Shown here piece after piece: positions 43,264 through 52,234 of a stretch of 64,000 nucleotides of DNA (the first letter of the stretch is position 1; each line of letters begins with the position of its first letter). The translations under genes were made by a program, and so were the position numbers. Under the pieces are notes generated by a model. The model was not told the DNA's origin. It saw nothing but the letters and a program-made list of their open reading frames with translations, and did not search any database. The stretch is from Mycobacterium adipatum (lineage in GTDB: Bacteria > Actinomycetota > Actinomycetes > Mycobacteriales > Mycobacteriaceae): contig NZ_CP015597.1 in NCBI RefSeq assembly GCF_001644575.1, positions 1 to 64,000 of the forward strand, in the 5' to 3' direction.

Positions 43264-44646
43264 GGTCGAGGTTCGGCTCTCGAGAGTGGTTGCGTACCAG
43301 CTTGATCGCCGGGATGGTGGCCAGGATGACGATTGTTCCGGCGAGGGCGATATAGAGGTAGATGCCGGTGACGGTGCTGACCGGGGTGCCGTCCGCCCCC
43401 AGTCCGGCCACTTGGGTGGCTTTGAGCACTTCGCCGCCGGCGATATTGACCACGACTGAGCCCAAGGCGAGGACCACCGACACCAGACCGGCTGTCGTGC
43501 CTTGCCGTTCGGGCGTTGCGAGGCTGGTGGCCAGGTTGTAGCCGGAGGCGCCGATCGCACCGGCGGCCACGCCGAGCACGGCACCGCAGGCTACCGCCAG
43601 TGGGAGCATCGACACCCCCGCCATCTGCGCAAGAGTCGCCGCTGCACCGAGCGTGATGCCGCCCAGCAGCGGAACCGCCGGGCCGATCCGGCCCGCGATC
43701 CATCCAGCGCCCACGCCGCCGAGGACGATACCGAGGTTGGGGGTGCCGAAAGCAGCAGGGCGATCGCATCGCCGGAGCCCAACCCGTAGCCTAGACCGAG
43801 ATCAGGGGAGACGTGGGCGGTGATAGCGGTCAGCTGCAGCATGCTGCGGAACGCGCCTGCGGCCAGCACCAAAGCCAACAGTGTCAACAGGATCTGACGG
43901 CTCAGAGCACGGAAATCAACGATCGGTTGCTCGACTCGCAGGGCGAGAAATGCCCACCCGGCCAACGCCGCGAGCCCGATGGACACCAGCACGAGCATGC
44001 CCCTAGACATCCAACCGGCATCGCTGCCGAGGCTGAGATAGGCAAGCGTCGCCCCCAGCCCGACACCGAGCAGAACGGCTCCACCCACGTCGATCCGGCC
44101 TCCGGTGCGGATCGGGGATTCCGGGATGAACACGCGCACGCCGAGTGCAGCCGCCGCAGCCAGGATCGCGGCGGCGACGAACACGCTGCGGAACCCGAAC
44201 ATCTCGATGATCGGGGTCATGAGAAACGGCTCAACGATCCCGACAATCGACGACCCCGACGTCAAGACCCCAACCAACGCCATCGCCGCTGGTGGCCTGC
44301 AAATCTGTTGCGTCAAAGCGACAGTGAGGAAGATCGCGGCAAAGGCGGCGCCTTGAAAGAAGCGGCCCACCAGGAACACCCACAGTGTCGGCGCAAGCAG
44401 ACAGATCAGCGCCCCAATTCCGGCGATGAGCAGTGTGACGAGCAAGACTCGTCGTTTGCCGAAGATGTCGGAACTCTGCGCCAGCAGCGGTGACCAGATG
44501 GCCCCGGCCAGCATCGCGCCGGCATTGATCCACGCGGCCTGATCGGTGTCGAAGTGCTTCATCAATTGAGGCAGCACCATCATCGGCGAGCCGATGACAA
44601 GGTCGGCCAGGACGTTGGCGAGAGTCAGAACGCCCGCCCAGAGCAC
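43229..44646 (-). pseudogene. MFS drug/metabolite exporter, frameshifted in a G/C run
   Basis: The N-terminal frame has membrane segments VLADLVIGSPMMVLPQLMKH, ALICLLAPTLWVFLVGRFFQ and further to LLLSAPP, then the frame is lost; the continuation NLGIVLGGVGAGWIAGRIGP and the last segments to 43229 are in another frame. A CCCCC run (plus-strand GGGGG near 43738-43742) is where the single base is lost or gained. Joined, it would be a 12-14 segment exporter of the DHA type, about 470 residues. Could be a true pseudogene or a homopolymer error. Confidence 0.75.
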
Positions 44647-44708
44647 GAGCCGCGTGCTTCAGCTGCGCGACTGGCCGCTGCCGGCGTCGTTCTGGAAACT
44701 GTTCGTAA

Positions 44709-45821
44709 TCACGATGTTTCGGCCCGGGGGTTTTGCAGGGACTTGTTGCGGGCGGAATTCTCATCCCAGGTTTGCGGCAGGATGCGGTTGCGGCCGCGCT
44801 CGACGCTGTTCTGAACGGCGGTGACGTACGGGCGCTGCCGGGCTTCGTACCGGGCGAACGCGGCGGTGTGGTTGCCGTCGCGAGCCAACTCCTCGGCCAG
44901 GAAACGCGCACCGGTCAGCGCCAGGGAGGTACCGCGGCCGGATAGGAACGCTGCGCAGTACCCGGCGTCTCCGACGAGGACGACGCGCCCACGGTGCCAG
45001 GACCGCAGGTGAATCTGGCTGGCCGCAGCGAAGTAGAGCGCAGGATCGGCGCAGGCCGCGTCCAGTAGCTCCGGGATTCGCCACGACGGGTCGTCGGCGA
45101 AGGCATCGACAAGGATGTTCTTCTGGGCGTCCAGGTCCTTGCGCTCGTAACCCGGTGTTTCGGAGAGGAATTCGAACACCGCTACTGCCTTGCCGCCGTA
45201 TCAGAAAACCCCCGCCATGCGTCCGGGCACGTTGTAGATTGAGTTGGGAACGTCCGCTTGCGCTTCGCCCAGAATCTCGGCGAGGGCGAAGTACACCCCG
45301 AGGTGTCGCAGGCACTGGTCGTCGGGGCCGAACACCAGCCGGCGGGTTGCGGAGTGTTGGCCGTCGGCGCCGACCACCAGGTCATACCGTGCCGAGCGCC
45401 CCGAGGCGAATTGCACGTCGATGTCGGTATCGCCGTGCGTCAGTGCGGTGATCGCCTCCCCGAAGCGGATTGTCACAGTATCGGGAACCGCGTCGGCGAG
45501 GATGCACACGAGGTCTGCACGCAGGATCTCGATGTCATCGTCAGAGTCGCTGATTTCCGCGATTGGCATCGGGGCGATCCGCTCGCCTCGACTATCGACG
45601 AACTGGGTCTGCTCGGACATCCGGATGCGTCGGGCCGCGATGAGCGGGAGCAGTCCCATCTTTTCGACCACCTCGATGGCGTCACCGCGGATATCGATGG
45701 GCGTACCGGTGAGCCGCAGTTGGCGAGCCTGCTCAACCACGGTGACAGCGTGTCCGCGGCGACCGAACTCCAACGCACACGCAAGACCGGCTATGCCGGC
45801 ACCCGACACAAGAATCTTCAT
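44709..45821 (-). pseudogene. FAD-dependent monooxygenase with an internal stop
   Basis: ATG 45821 begins MKILVSGAGIAGLACALEFG, the FAD-binding GxGxxG; YDLVVGADGQHSATRRLVFG is the DG motif, and after GVF there is an in-frame TGA at 45201-45203. The same frame continues as YGGKAVAVFEFLSETPGYER and then VVLVGDAGYCAAFLSGRGTS, the second FAD motif. A CGA-to-TGA change is the simplest explanation. The enzyme would be about 370 residues, of the aromatic-hydroxylase/PHBH-like group. It heads an operon with an MFS transporter and a hydrolase and faces a TetR regulator. Confidence 0.8.
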
Positions 45822-45919
45822 CAAGGCACTCCAAGGACGAAAGAACAGGATCACTGCACTCAGAATAAAAGCGACACTCAGTCGCTATTAAAGCACAGTG
45901 CAGCTCACCCAGATCACCC

Positions 45920-45955
45920 CGAACGACGTGCCTAGTGAACAATTGTCATCGTTCG
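45920..45955. promoter_or_regulatory. Candidate TetR operator
   Basis: CGAACGA (45920-45926) and TCGTTCG (45949-45955) form a 7-bp inverted repeat around ACAATTGT (45939-45946), a perfect 8-bp palindrome, 20 bp before the TetR start and in the divergent region shared with the monooxygenase operon. Confidence 0.5.
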
Positions 45956-45973
45956 CAGGAAGGAAGTGCAGTC

Positions 45974-46579
45974 ATGGTGAGCGGGGCTACCGACCGTCCG
46001 CAGGCACGTCGACCCGGCGGACGTAACGCACGGGTCCGAGAGCGAATTTTGGCCGCCACAACTGAACTTGTTGCGCGCGACGGGATTGCCGGATTTCGCT
46101 ACGAAGACGTCGCCGAGACAGCCGGCGTGCACAAAGCCAGCGTCTACCGTAACTGGCCAGACCGCGAAGAGTTGGTGGTCGAGGCGCTGCTGGTTTACGC
46201 CGAAAGCCTCGCCTCGGTCGCCGATACCGGCGACATCCGCCGAGACTTGGTGGACTTTCTGGTGGCCCTCGCCGCCGGTCTCGAAACGCCCTTCGGACGT
46301 GCCCTCGAACAAGCCATCCAGCCCGCCGGCCACGATGTAACCATTCGTGCTTTGACCAAGGTGCTCGACCGGAGGGTGGCCGCGATGCAACAGCGGGTCA
46401 ACAACGCTGTCGACCGCGGCGAACTACCCCCGGTCGACAGCTCCTTCCTCGGCGAAATGATCTCCGGTCCGGTACACCTCATCATCACCCGGGGAATGCG
46501 CCCGTTCGCCCGACCAGACGCAGAGCGCATCGTCGACGTCGTACTCGCCGGCATCCAGAGCACGGGCATACAGACGTGA
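45974..46579 (+). CDS. TetR-family regulator
   Basis: 201 residues from ATG 45974, chosen for AGGAAGG upstream. HTH region: RERILAATTELVARDGIAGF to ETAGVHKASVYRNWPDREEL. The C-terminal ligand-binding domain is helical (GRALEQAIQPAGHDVTIRALT) and resembles the AcrR C-terminal group. It is divergent from the monooxygenase gene and probably represses that operon until a substrate binds. Confidence 0.85.
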   Translation: MVSGATDRPQARRPGGRNARVRERILAATTELVARDGIAGFRYEDVAETAGVHKASVYRNWPDREELVVEALLVYAESLASVADTGDIRRDLVDFLVALAAGLETPFGRALEQAIQPAGHDVTIRALTKVLDRRVAAMQQRVNNAVDRGELPPVDSSFLGEMISGPVHLIITRGMRPFARPDAERIVDVVLAGIQSTGIQT

Positions 46580-46837
46580 CGATCGAACTGGGTGGTCACA
46601 GCGTATGCTCGGCCGTGGTCAGCAGGGCGGCGCTGCTGGCCGATGTGGGACCGTACCGTGCGCGACAATGCTCCACGAGTCATTCGTTTCATTCTGACGC
46701 TGATGATGAGTGCTGTGCGCCTGCCTGGCTGTTTGTGCCCCAACCCGCCGTTGGGCTCACATGCCACCATGTTTGCCGGTCAGATTGAGAACACCTCGCA
46801 TCGTCTGTGCCCAAAGTTTGGGATTACCTCGATGTGA

Positions 46838-48235
46838 CTAGTGAAGCGGGGGCGCCGAATCCGGAGTTCGACCATCGGTGTTCATCGAGTCCGACGCAGC
46901 CTCCCCTAAGGATCTTCCCGTCGTCTCAGGCGCCCATGCGTAACACACTATGAACGCGAAAATTGTCAACCCCGCGGCGAAGCCCATAACGATATTGATG
47001 CCAAGTGCCTCGATTCCTACCGGGACGAGGAACGTTCCTGTGGCGGCACCGATGCGGCTCACCCCGACCGCGATACCCACAGCAGTGGCACGAATCTCGG
47101 TGGGGAATAGCTCGTTTGGATACAACCACTGCAGAACCTGCGGTCCGCCGGAGGTCAGCGCATAGAACAGGAATGCTCCGATGACGAACCAGGTCGGCGC
47201 CCCGGCCCACAGCGCCAGCCCAGTCAGGGCAGCTGCCATGAGCGCGAACGGTACCAACGCCATCGGGCGACGACCCCATGTCTCCACCCACTTGAGGGCC
47301 GGTAGAACACTGACGGCCCAGATGGCGGCGAACAACAGCTCGCCAAGCAGATCCAGGTTTCCACCTTGGAGGCCGGTAGCTGCCAGGATCACGCCACCGA
47401 AGGTGAGGATGGCGTATAGCGGTGTGACGGCGGCCAGGTACAGCACCCCGCACATCACTGTCCGCTTCCAATAGCCGTTGGCTACGAGCAGGGAGAGATC
47501 GTCGCGAAACCGCCGCTTCTTCTGGACATCGTTGTCGATGTCGGAGAAGTCGACTTGTTGAGCTGCTTCGTGTCCGTATACCTGCTCGATGACGGCCTTT
47601 GCCTCTTCAGCGCGCCCTTTGCTGGCCAACCATCTCGGCGACTCCGGGATCCCCCGTCGCATCAACAAGATGAGTACACCCAGCACCGCGCCACTCGCTA
47701 GCATTAGGCGCCAGGGGTGTTCTCCCGTGATCGAGACGACGACGTATCCGAATAGGAATGCCGCCATGGCGCCGAGCGACCAGGCGAGCGATGATGCTCC
47801 GATCATGAAACCGCGCCGCTTCTTTGGGGTGAACTCCGCAAGCAGCGAGGTGGCGATCGGGTAATCGGCGCCAATCGCCAAGCCGATGATGAAGCGGAGC
47901 AGGATCAGCTGCCACAGCTCAGCCACCACGGCCGTGACGCCGCAGGCGCTTGCGATGATGACAAGATTGAGAAGATACATCTTCTCGCGCCCGATCTTGT
48001 CTGTTAGAGCCCCAAAAAGTGTGGCGCCGAAGAATAATCCGATCAACGACGCGGCGCCCAGCATGCCGAGTTGGGTTGATGTAGCCGGCATTTCGGACTT
48101 GATGCCGATCATGGCGACACCAATCAGGGTCAAGATGTAGCCATCGAGGAAGGGGCCGCCACAACAAGCAATGAGAAGTTTGCGGTGGAACCGGGTAACA
48201 GGGGCGTCATCAATAACGTCGAAGGAAGCTGCCAT
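46838..48235 (-). CDS. MFS transporter (sugar/aromatic-acid porter type)
   Basis: 465 residues. Start at ATG 48235 (second ATG in the frame), since AGGAG lies 7 bp before it. Twelve membrane segments with DGYILTLIGVAMIGIKSE, the loop GALTDKIGREKMYLLNLV, ADYPIATSLLAEFTPKKRRG and PNELFPTEIRATAVGIAVG, the marks of the sugar-porter/aromatic-acid:H+ symporter branch. It may import protocatechuate or another aromatic acid for the pca pathway. Its promoter region lies within the right-hand copy of the island-flanking repeat. Confidence 0.85.
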   Translation of the reverse strand: MAASFDVIDDAPVTRFHRKLLIACCGGPFLDGYILTLIGVAMIGIKSEMPATSTQLGMLGAASLIGLFFGATLFGALTDKIGREKMYLLNLVIIASACGVTAVVAELWQLILLRFIIGLAIGADYPIATSLLAEFTPKKRRGFMIGASSLAWSLGAMAAFLFGYVVVSITGEHPWRLMLASGAVLGVLILLMRRGIPESPRWLASKGRAEEAKAVIEQVYGHEAAQQVDFSDIDNDVQKKRRFRDDLSLLVANGYWKRTVMCGVLYLAAVTPLYAILTFGGVILAATGLQGGNLDLLGELLFAAIWAVSVLPALKWVETWGRRPMALVPFALMAAALTGLALWAGAPTWFVIGAFLFYALTSGGPQVLQWLYPNELFPTEIRATAVGIAVGVSRIGAATGTFLVPVGIEALGINIVMGFAAGLTIFAFIVCYAWAPETTGRSLGEAASDSMNTDGRTPDSAPPLH

Positions 48236-48247
48236 GCACATCTCCTG

Positions 48248-48392
48248 GTGGCCAGTAGTTAACGTTCAGCTCAGCTGAGTGTGATGCACACTACTTCCGG
48301 TCGTTTAAGGCGTTGTCATTCAATGGCAATCATTCTGATAGGCCGTGCCGTGGTCCCGTTGAAAGAAATCCAACTGATCTGTACCCGTGTTG
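48248..48392. repeat. Island-flanking direct repeat, right copy
   Basis: About 145 bp nearly identical to 25118-25264, 23.1 kb away in the same orientation. It lies directly upstream of the MFS gene starting at 48235 and holds two intact palindromes. Confidence 0.85.
48270..48291 (-). promoter_or_regulatory. Palindromic operator pair before the MFS gene
   Basis: CTCAGCTGAG (48270-48279, perfect) overlaps GTGTG-ATG-CACAC (48279-48291). The left repeat copy has both palindromes broken (CCCAGCGAG; GTGATGTACAG), suggesting that this copy is the functional one. Confidence 0.55.
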
Positions 48393-49192
48393 CTGATCGC
48401 ATCCGGAGTAAGCTGATGCGTCAACCTCACAGAGGCACCTTTGCTACGCCACCATGCTGTCATGGTCGATGTGTTGATCGCCGAGCCCGGTGAACTCAGC
48501 GATACCTGTCTTACCTGGTAGGGTCCGCCCGAAGTGAATCGACCACACGACCGTTCTCGAGCTAGGCCTGGTCCGCTGAAGTTGGAATGAGCGAGACATT
48601 GCTAAGTCTGATTGGCCCCGGCCCGTCGGGGAGACTGAACCAGTTTATGGCCGCATTGACAACCCTTCATCTACGGCACCTCGGCACCTCTTTTCGTCGT
48701 GCTACGCCGCTCATTCCTGCGCGTTGTGATTGAAGGTACCCGTAGTGGCCGATCACCCGTCGCTCTATCAGTGGAGAGAACCTGAATGACATTGGCGTAC
48801 AGCTTGTTTTGTTCCTCCAGTTCATTGCAGCGCGCTTGCAGACTGCGGTGCGCTCGTTGAAGGTCTTCATATGCATGCGCGGTCCTTCGACGCGTGTCTG
48901 GGGTTGTGCCGTGCTTTCGGATGCACCCCTCCTCCTTGCTCTCCTGCTCCTGCTGCTGCGCCCGCTGCTGCTGTGGATTCCCGAGTTTTATCCCATCATG
49001 TGCTCGCCGGATAAAGGTGAGTTCCGGTGTGGGTTCTCACGTTCCGCTGCATATGGCCGTTGCACTGACCTGCGACGATTCGATCTTTCTCACGCCGGGT
49101 GCACCGACGTTGGTCTCACGAAACGCTGCAATTCCTACAGGCTCTGCGCTGACAGGCCGCACCTCGCCTTTTCCTCGTCGTGTGTCGCGCTC
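48393..49192. other. Non-coding region between the catabolic island and the defence gene
   Basis: About 800 bp with no convincing gene on either strand. The open frames here are Cys/Leu/Arg-rich shadows. It separates accessory from backbone DNA and may hold decayed sequence. Confidence 0.5.
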
Positions 49193-50677
49193 TCACCTCT
49201 CGGGTGTCAGCACTCGGGTGAGGATCGCGTCGGACGTGCCAAGAAGCCGAAGTAGGTGCGCTCTGACTACCCGTTCGAGGGTGTCCGCAGCGTCGGACAG
49301 TTCCCGCCTGTCGTAGGTCTTGTTCCCATGCGACAGATCATTACGAACGATGCGAAGTGCATCCAGCGTCGAGGTGATCGAGGGATTCTCCGAACGTACC
49401 GATTTCACCAGGGCGCCTTCGGCGAGACGAAGCTCTATGTCTACAGGCAGAGCGCGGAACATTTCGCGAAGTACGGAGTCGAGCCCCACGGGGCGCCGCT
49501 TCACCAAATATTTCTTGACGAAGCGGAGCGCCGCGCCGTCCAAGACCTCCTGGCACCGCGTCATGACTGAGTCGCGCTCCGTTACGAATGTCGATTGCTG
49601 TTCCTCGAATCGCTTCTCAAACCCGCACAGCCCTTCCAGCGCCTGGAGCAGAAGAAGGTACCTCGCTCGCGGGTGCTGATTCCGCCCGACCGCCGTGATG
49701 TCGTACGTGTTGAGGATCGGGTTCTCCGCGTCCCTGAGCGCTTGCCAGCGGCGCAGCAACTCCAGCAGTGACTGGCCGTCGGTAGCAAGACGTATATCCG
49801 AGACGTACTTGTCACGAAGCGACTTCGTTGACGTGTAGGGCGTTTGCGTGACCGATGCGTTGAACACCTGGCATTGTCGGGGCCCGTGCGGGCGGTCGTC
49901 TCCAGCTATCACTGGTGAGCAGGTCAGGTAGCTGATGTCCACCCGTTTGCCCGTCGCGGCTGCGATGAGCCCCCGCATCGGCCACGCCCACTGCATCAGG
50001 AAATCCACCAGAGGGATCGGCGTGGTGAGCTCCACCGAGACGACGGGGCTGAAGGCCAGACCGAAGCTGTACCAGCCGCCGACATCCGCCGAGAGCTGAT
50101 AGTAGAGAGACACCTCCGCATCGTCGTCGCGCCACGTTTGGAGGCTGCTCTTGTCGATCGTGGCGCTGAACAACGGTTCGTTCTGCTCATACAGATTGCC
50201 GTCGGGCATGTGCACTTCCGCAAGAGGGCTTCGTCCCCCGAAGGCTTCGAGATACGGCACCTGGATCACGCCACCATCAACCAGAACGGGACCGTCGGTC
50301 GGCATCGTGTGTCCCACCAGTGCTGCCCAGGCGTCGAAATACGCGTTCGCTCCTTTATGGGATACGAACCCGTCGCGATTGCCCTCACCGGAGACGGTGA
50401 GGATGGCATCGATGAGCACGACGTCCAAACCGCCGTCGAGTTCACCGCGCACGAGGGGGTACTTGAAACGCTGCGGGAACCCGGCTCCCATCGAGTTTCC
50501 GCTCTGCGTCCAGTGCACCGGCGCTTTCCCGAAGACCCCGCCAGCAGGCTGTCTGAGTTCTTGCAGGTCAACCTCGCCGGGTACCTGCCAGGTTTCGGGG
50601 TCGGGAGGCTTGGACAATGTCCATGTTGCCCGATGGGTTCCAGCTTCGATAATCGGCTTCAGCGCCGCTCCCGTCAT
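49193..50677 (-). CDS. ApeA-like HEPN-domain defence protein
   Basis: 494 residues. A long N-terminal beta-rich region, as in the ApeA N-terminal domain (RATWTLSKPPDPETWQVPGE to SVELTTPIPLVDFLMQWAWP), is followed by a helical region (about 330-480) with the HEPN active-site pattern RxxxxH in IVRNDLSHGNKTYDRRELSD. HEPN ribonucleases of this type cut host RNA and abort phage infection. The gene stands alone between the catabolic island and dnaB, 159 bp beyond the dnaB stop. Three GTGCAGC motifs lie just upstream. No partner gene is seen, consistent with ApeA acting as a single protein. Confidence 0.75.
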   Translation of the reverse strand: MTGAALKPIIEAGTHRATWTLSKPPDPETWQVPGEVDLQELRQPAGGVFGKAPVHWTQSGNSMGAGFPQRFKYPLVRGELDGGLDVVLIDAILTVSGEGNRDGFVSHKGANAYFDAWAALVGHTMPTDGPVLVDGGVIQVPYLEAFGGRSPLAEVHMPDGNLYEQNEPLFSATIDKSSLQTWRDDDAEVSLYYQLSADVGGWYSFGLAFSPVVSVELTTPIPLVDFLMQWAWPMRGLIAAATGKRVDISYLTCSPVIAGDDRPHGPRQCQVFNASVTQTPYTSTKSLRDKYVSDIRLATDGQSLLELLRRWQALRDAENPILNTYDITAVGRNQHPRARYLLLLQALEGLCGFEKRFEEQQSTFVTERDSVMTRCQEVLDGAALRFVKKYLVKRRPVGLDSVLREMFRALPVDIELRLAEGALVKSVRSENPSITSTLDALRIVRNDLSHGNKTYDRRELSDAADTLERVVRAHLLRLLGTSDAILTRVLTPER

Positions 50678-50777
50678 GATCGCCCCCTTGCCCCAGCCGA
50701 ACTCAGCATAGAAGCTACGGGGTCAGCAAACGCCGAAGAGCGGCTACGGTATGAAGGTTCTCACGCGAGGTGCACAA

Positions 50778-50814
50778 GTGCAGCGTTGGTGCAGCCGAAC
50801 GTGAGAAGTGCAGC
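50778..50814 (-). repeat. Three GTGCAGC repeats upstream of the HEPN gene
   Basis: Copies at 50778-50784, 50789-50795 and 50808-50814 (spacing 11 and 19 bp), between the dnaB stop and the defence gene start. They may be an operator. Confidence 0.4.
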
Positions 50815-50836
50815 CAAGCCTGAGAAGCGACAAGAG

Positions 50837-52234
50837 TCAGTAGCTGCGGGCGAGGTCTCGGAACGAGGCCATATGGAGGGTGGACGCAACGGTGCAGGTC
50901 TTCGTCGGTCCGTTGCGATGTTTGGCCAGGATGAGGTCGGCTTCGCCGGCGCGGGGGCTGTCGCGGTCGTAAGCGTCGGGGCGGTTGATGAGGATCACCA
51001 TGTCCCCGTCCTGTTCCAGCTGACCGGTCTCGCGCAGGTCAGACAGTTGTGGCATTTTGTCGGTGCGCTGTTCGGGGCCGCGGTTGAGCTGGCTGATCGC
51101 AATCACGGGTACGTCGAGTTCCTTGGCCATCAGCTTGAGGCTGCGGGAGAACTCCGCGACTTCGGCCTGGCGGGATTCGACCCGCTTGCCCGAGGTCATC
51201 AGCTGCAAGTAGTCGACCACGATCAGCCGAAGGTCGGTCTTCTGTTTCAGCCGGCGGGCCTTGGCGCGGATCTCCATCATGGTCAGGTTCGGCGAGTCGT
51301 CGATGAACAGCGGAGCGTCGCTGATCTCGCCCATCCGGCGGGCCATCCTGGTCCAGTCCTCGTCGCTCATCCGACCCGAGCGCATGTCGGCCAGTTTGAT
51401 CCGCGACTCTGCCGATAGCAGCCGCATCACGATCTCGGACTTGCTCATCTCCAGACTGAAGATCACGCTAGGCATTCCGTGCTTGATGGAGCAGGACCGC
51501 ATAAAGTCCAGTGCCAGAGTCGATTTCCCGTGACCAGGCCTGGCCGCGACGATGATCATCTGCCCGCCATGCAGGCCGGTGGTCACCTCGTCGAGCTCGG
51601 CGAAACCCGTCGGCACTCCGATGGATCGGTTGCCGCCGGACTGGATCGCATCGATCTCGTCCATGGTCGGCTGCAGCAGATCCTCCAGTGCCACCATGTC
51701 GTTGGCGCCGCGGTCCTCGGTGACGTCGTAGATCTCGGCCTGGGCACGGTCGACGACTTCGGCGACATCGGCTCCGTCGGCGCCGGCGTAGCCGTACTGC
51801 ACGACGCGAGTGCCGGCTTCCACCAGGCGGCGCAACACGGCCTTTTCGGCGACGATGCCGGCGTAGTAGCCGGCGTTGGCGGCGGTGGGCACCGTGGCGA
51901 TCAGCGTGTGTAGATACGGCGCTCCTCCGACGCGGCGCAGCACGCCGCGGCGGTCGAGTTCGGCAGCCACGGTCACCGCATCGGCGGGTTCACCCTGACC
52001 GAAGAGATCCAGGATCACGTCGTAGATCTGGCGGTGGTTAGGCCGGTAGAAGTCGACGGGGCGCAGCTTTTCCAGCACGTCAGCGATCGCATCCTTGCTC
52101 AGCAGCATGCCGCCCAGCACGGACTGTTCGGCGGCCAGATCGTGCGGCGGTTGACGACCGTCGTCGAGATCGGTGTAGGGCTCGGGCTGGCGCCGGCGGC
52201 GGGTACGGGCCGGGGCGTCATCCAGATCGGTCAT
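50837..52234 (-). CDS. dnaB: Replicative DNA helicase DnaB
   Basis: 465 residues, full length. N-terminal scaffold domain: LAAEQSVLGGMLLSKDAIAD, FYRPNHRQIYDVILDLFGQG. C-terminal RecA-like motor: Walker A AARPGHGKSTLALDF, MPSVIFSLEMSKSEIVMRLL, Walker B LIVVDYLQLM, and LSDLRETGQLEQDGD plus RNGPTKT. There is no intein, unlike many mycobacterial chromosomal DnaB genes. Start at ATG 52234 overlaps the upstream gene's stop. It unwinds DNA at the replication fork, here presumably loaded by the adjacent initiator-like protein. Confidence 0.95.
   Translation of the reverse strand: MTDLDDAPARTRRRRQPEPYTDLDDGRQPPHDLAAEQSVLGGMLLSKDAIADVLEKLRPVDFYRPNHRQIYDVILDLFGQGEPADAVTVAAELDRRGVLRRVGGAPYLHTLIATVPTAANAGYYAGIVAEKAVLRRLVEAGTRVVQYGYAGADGADVAEVVDRAQAEIYDVTEDRGANDMVALEDLLQPTMDEIDAIQSGGNRSIGVPTGFAELDEVTTGLHGGQMIIVAARPGHGKSTLALDFMRSCSIKHGMPSVIFSLEMSKSEIVMRLLSAESRIKLADMRSGRMSDEDWTRMARRMGEISDAPLFIDDSPNLTMMEIRAKARRLKQKTDLRLIVVDYLQLMTSGKRVESRQAEVAEFSRSLKLMAKELDVPVIAISQLNRGPEQRTDKMPQLSDLRETGQLEQDGDMVILINRPDAYDRDSPRAGEADLILAKHRNGPTKTCTVASTLHMASFRDLARSY

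Noticed and set aside
43700..43760. Programmed frameshifting in the MFS gene
   Set aside because: No slippery heptamer or stimulating structure was evident and the gene class does not use it; a plain indel in a C run is simpler.
48800..49320. Plus-strand open frames in the gap after the MFS gene
   Set aside because: Cys/Leu/Ser-rich with no start signals; they overlap the 3' end of the HEPN gene antisense.
50837..52234. Intein in DnaB
   Set aside because: The P-loop and LSDLRETGQLEQDGD regions, usual intein sites in mycobacterial DnaB, are uninterrupted.
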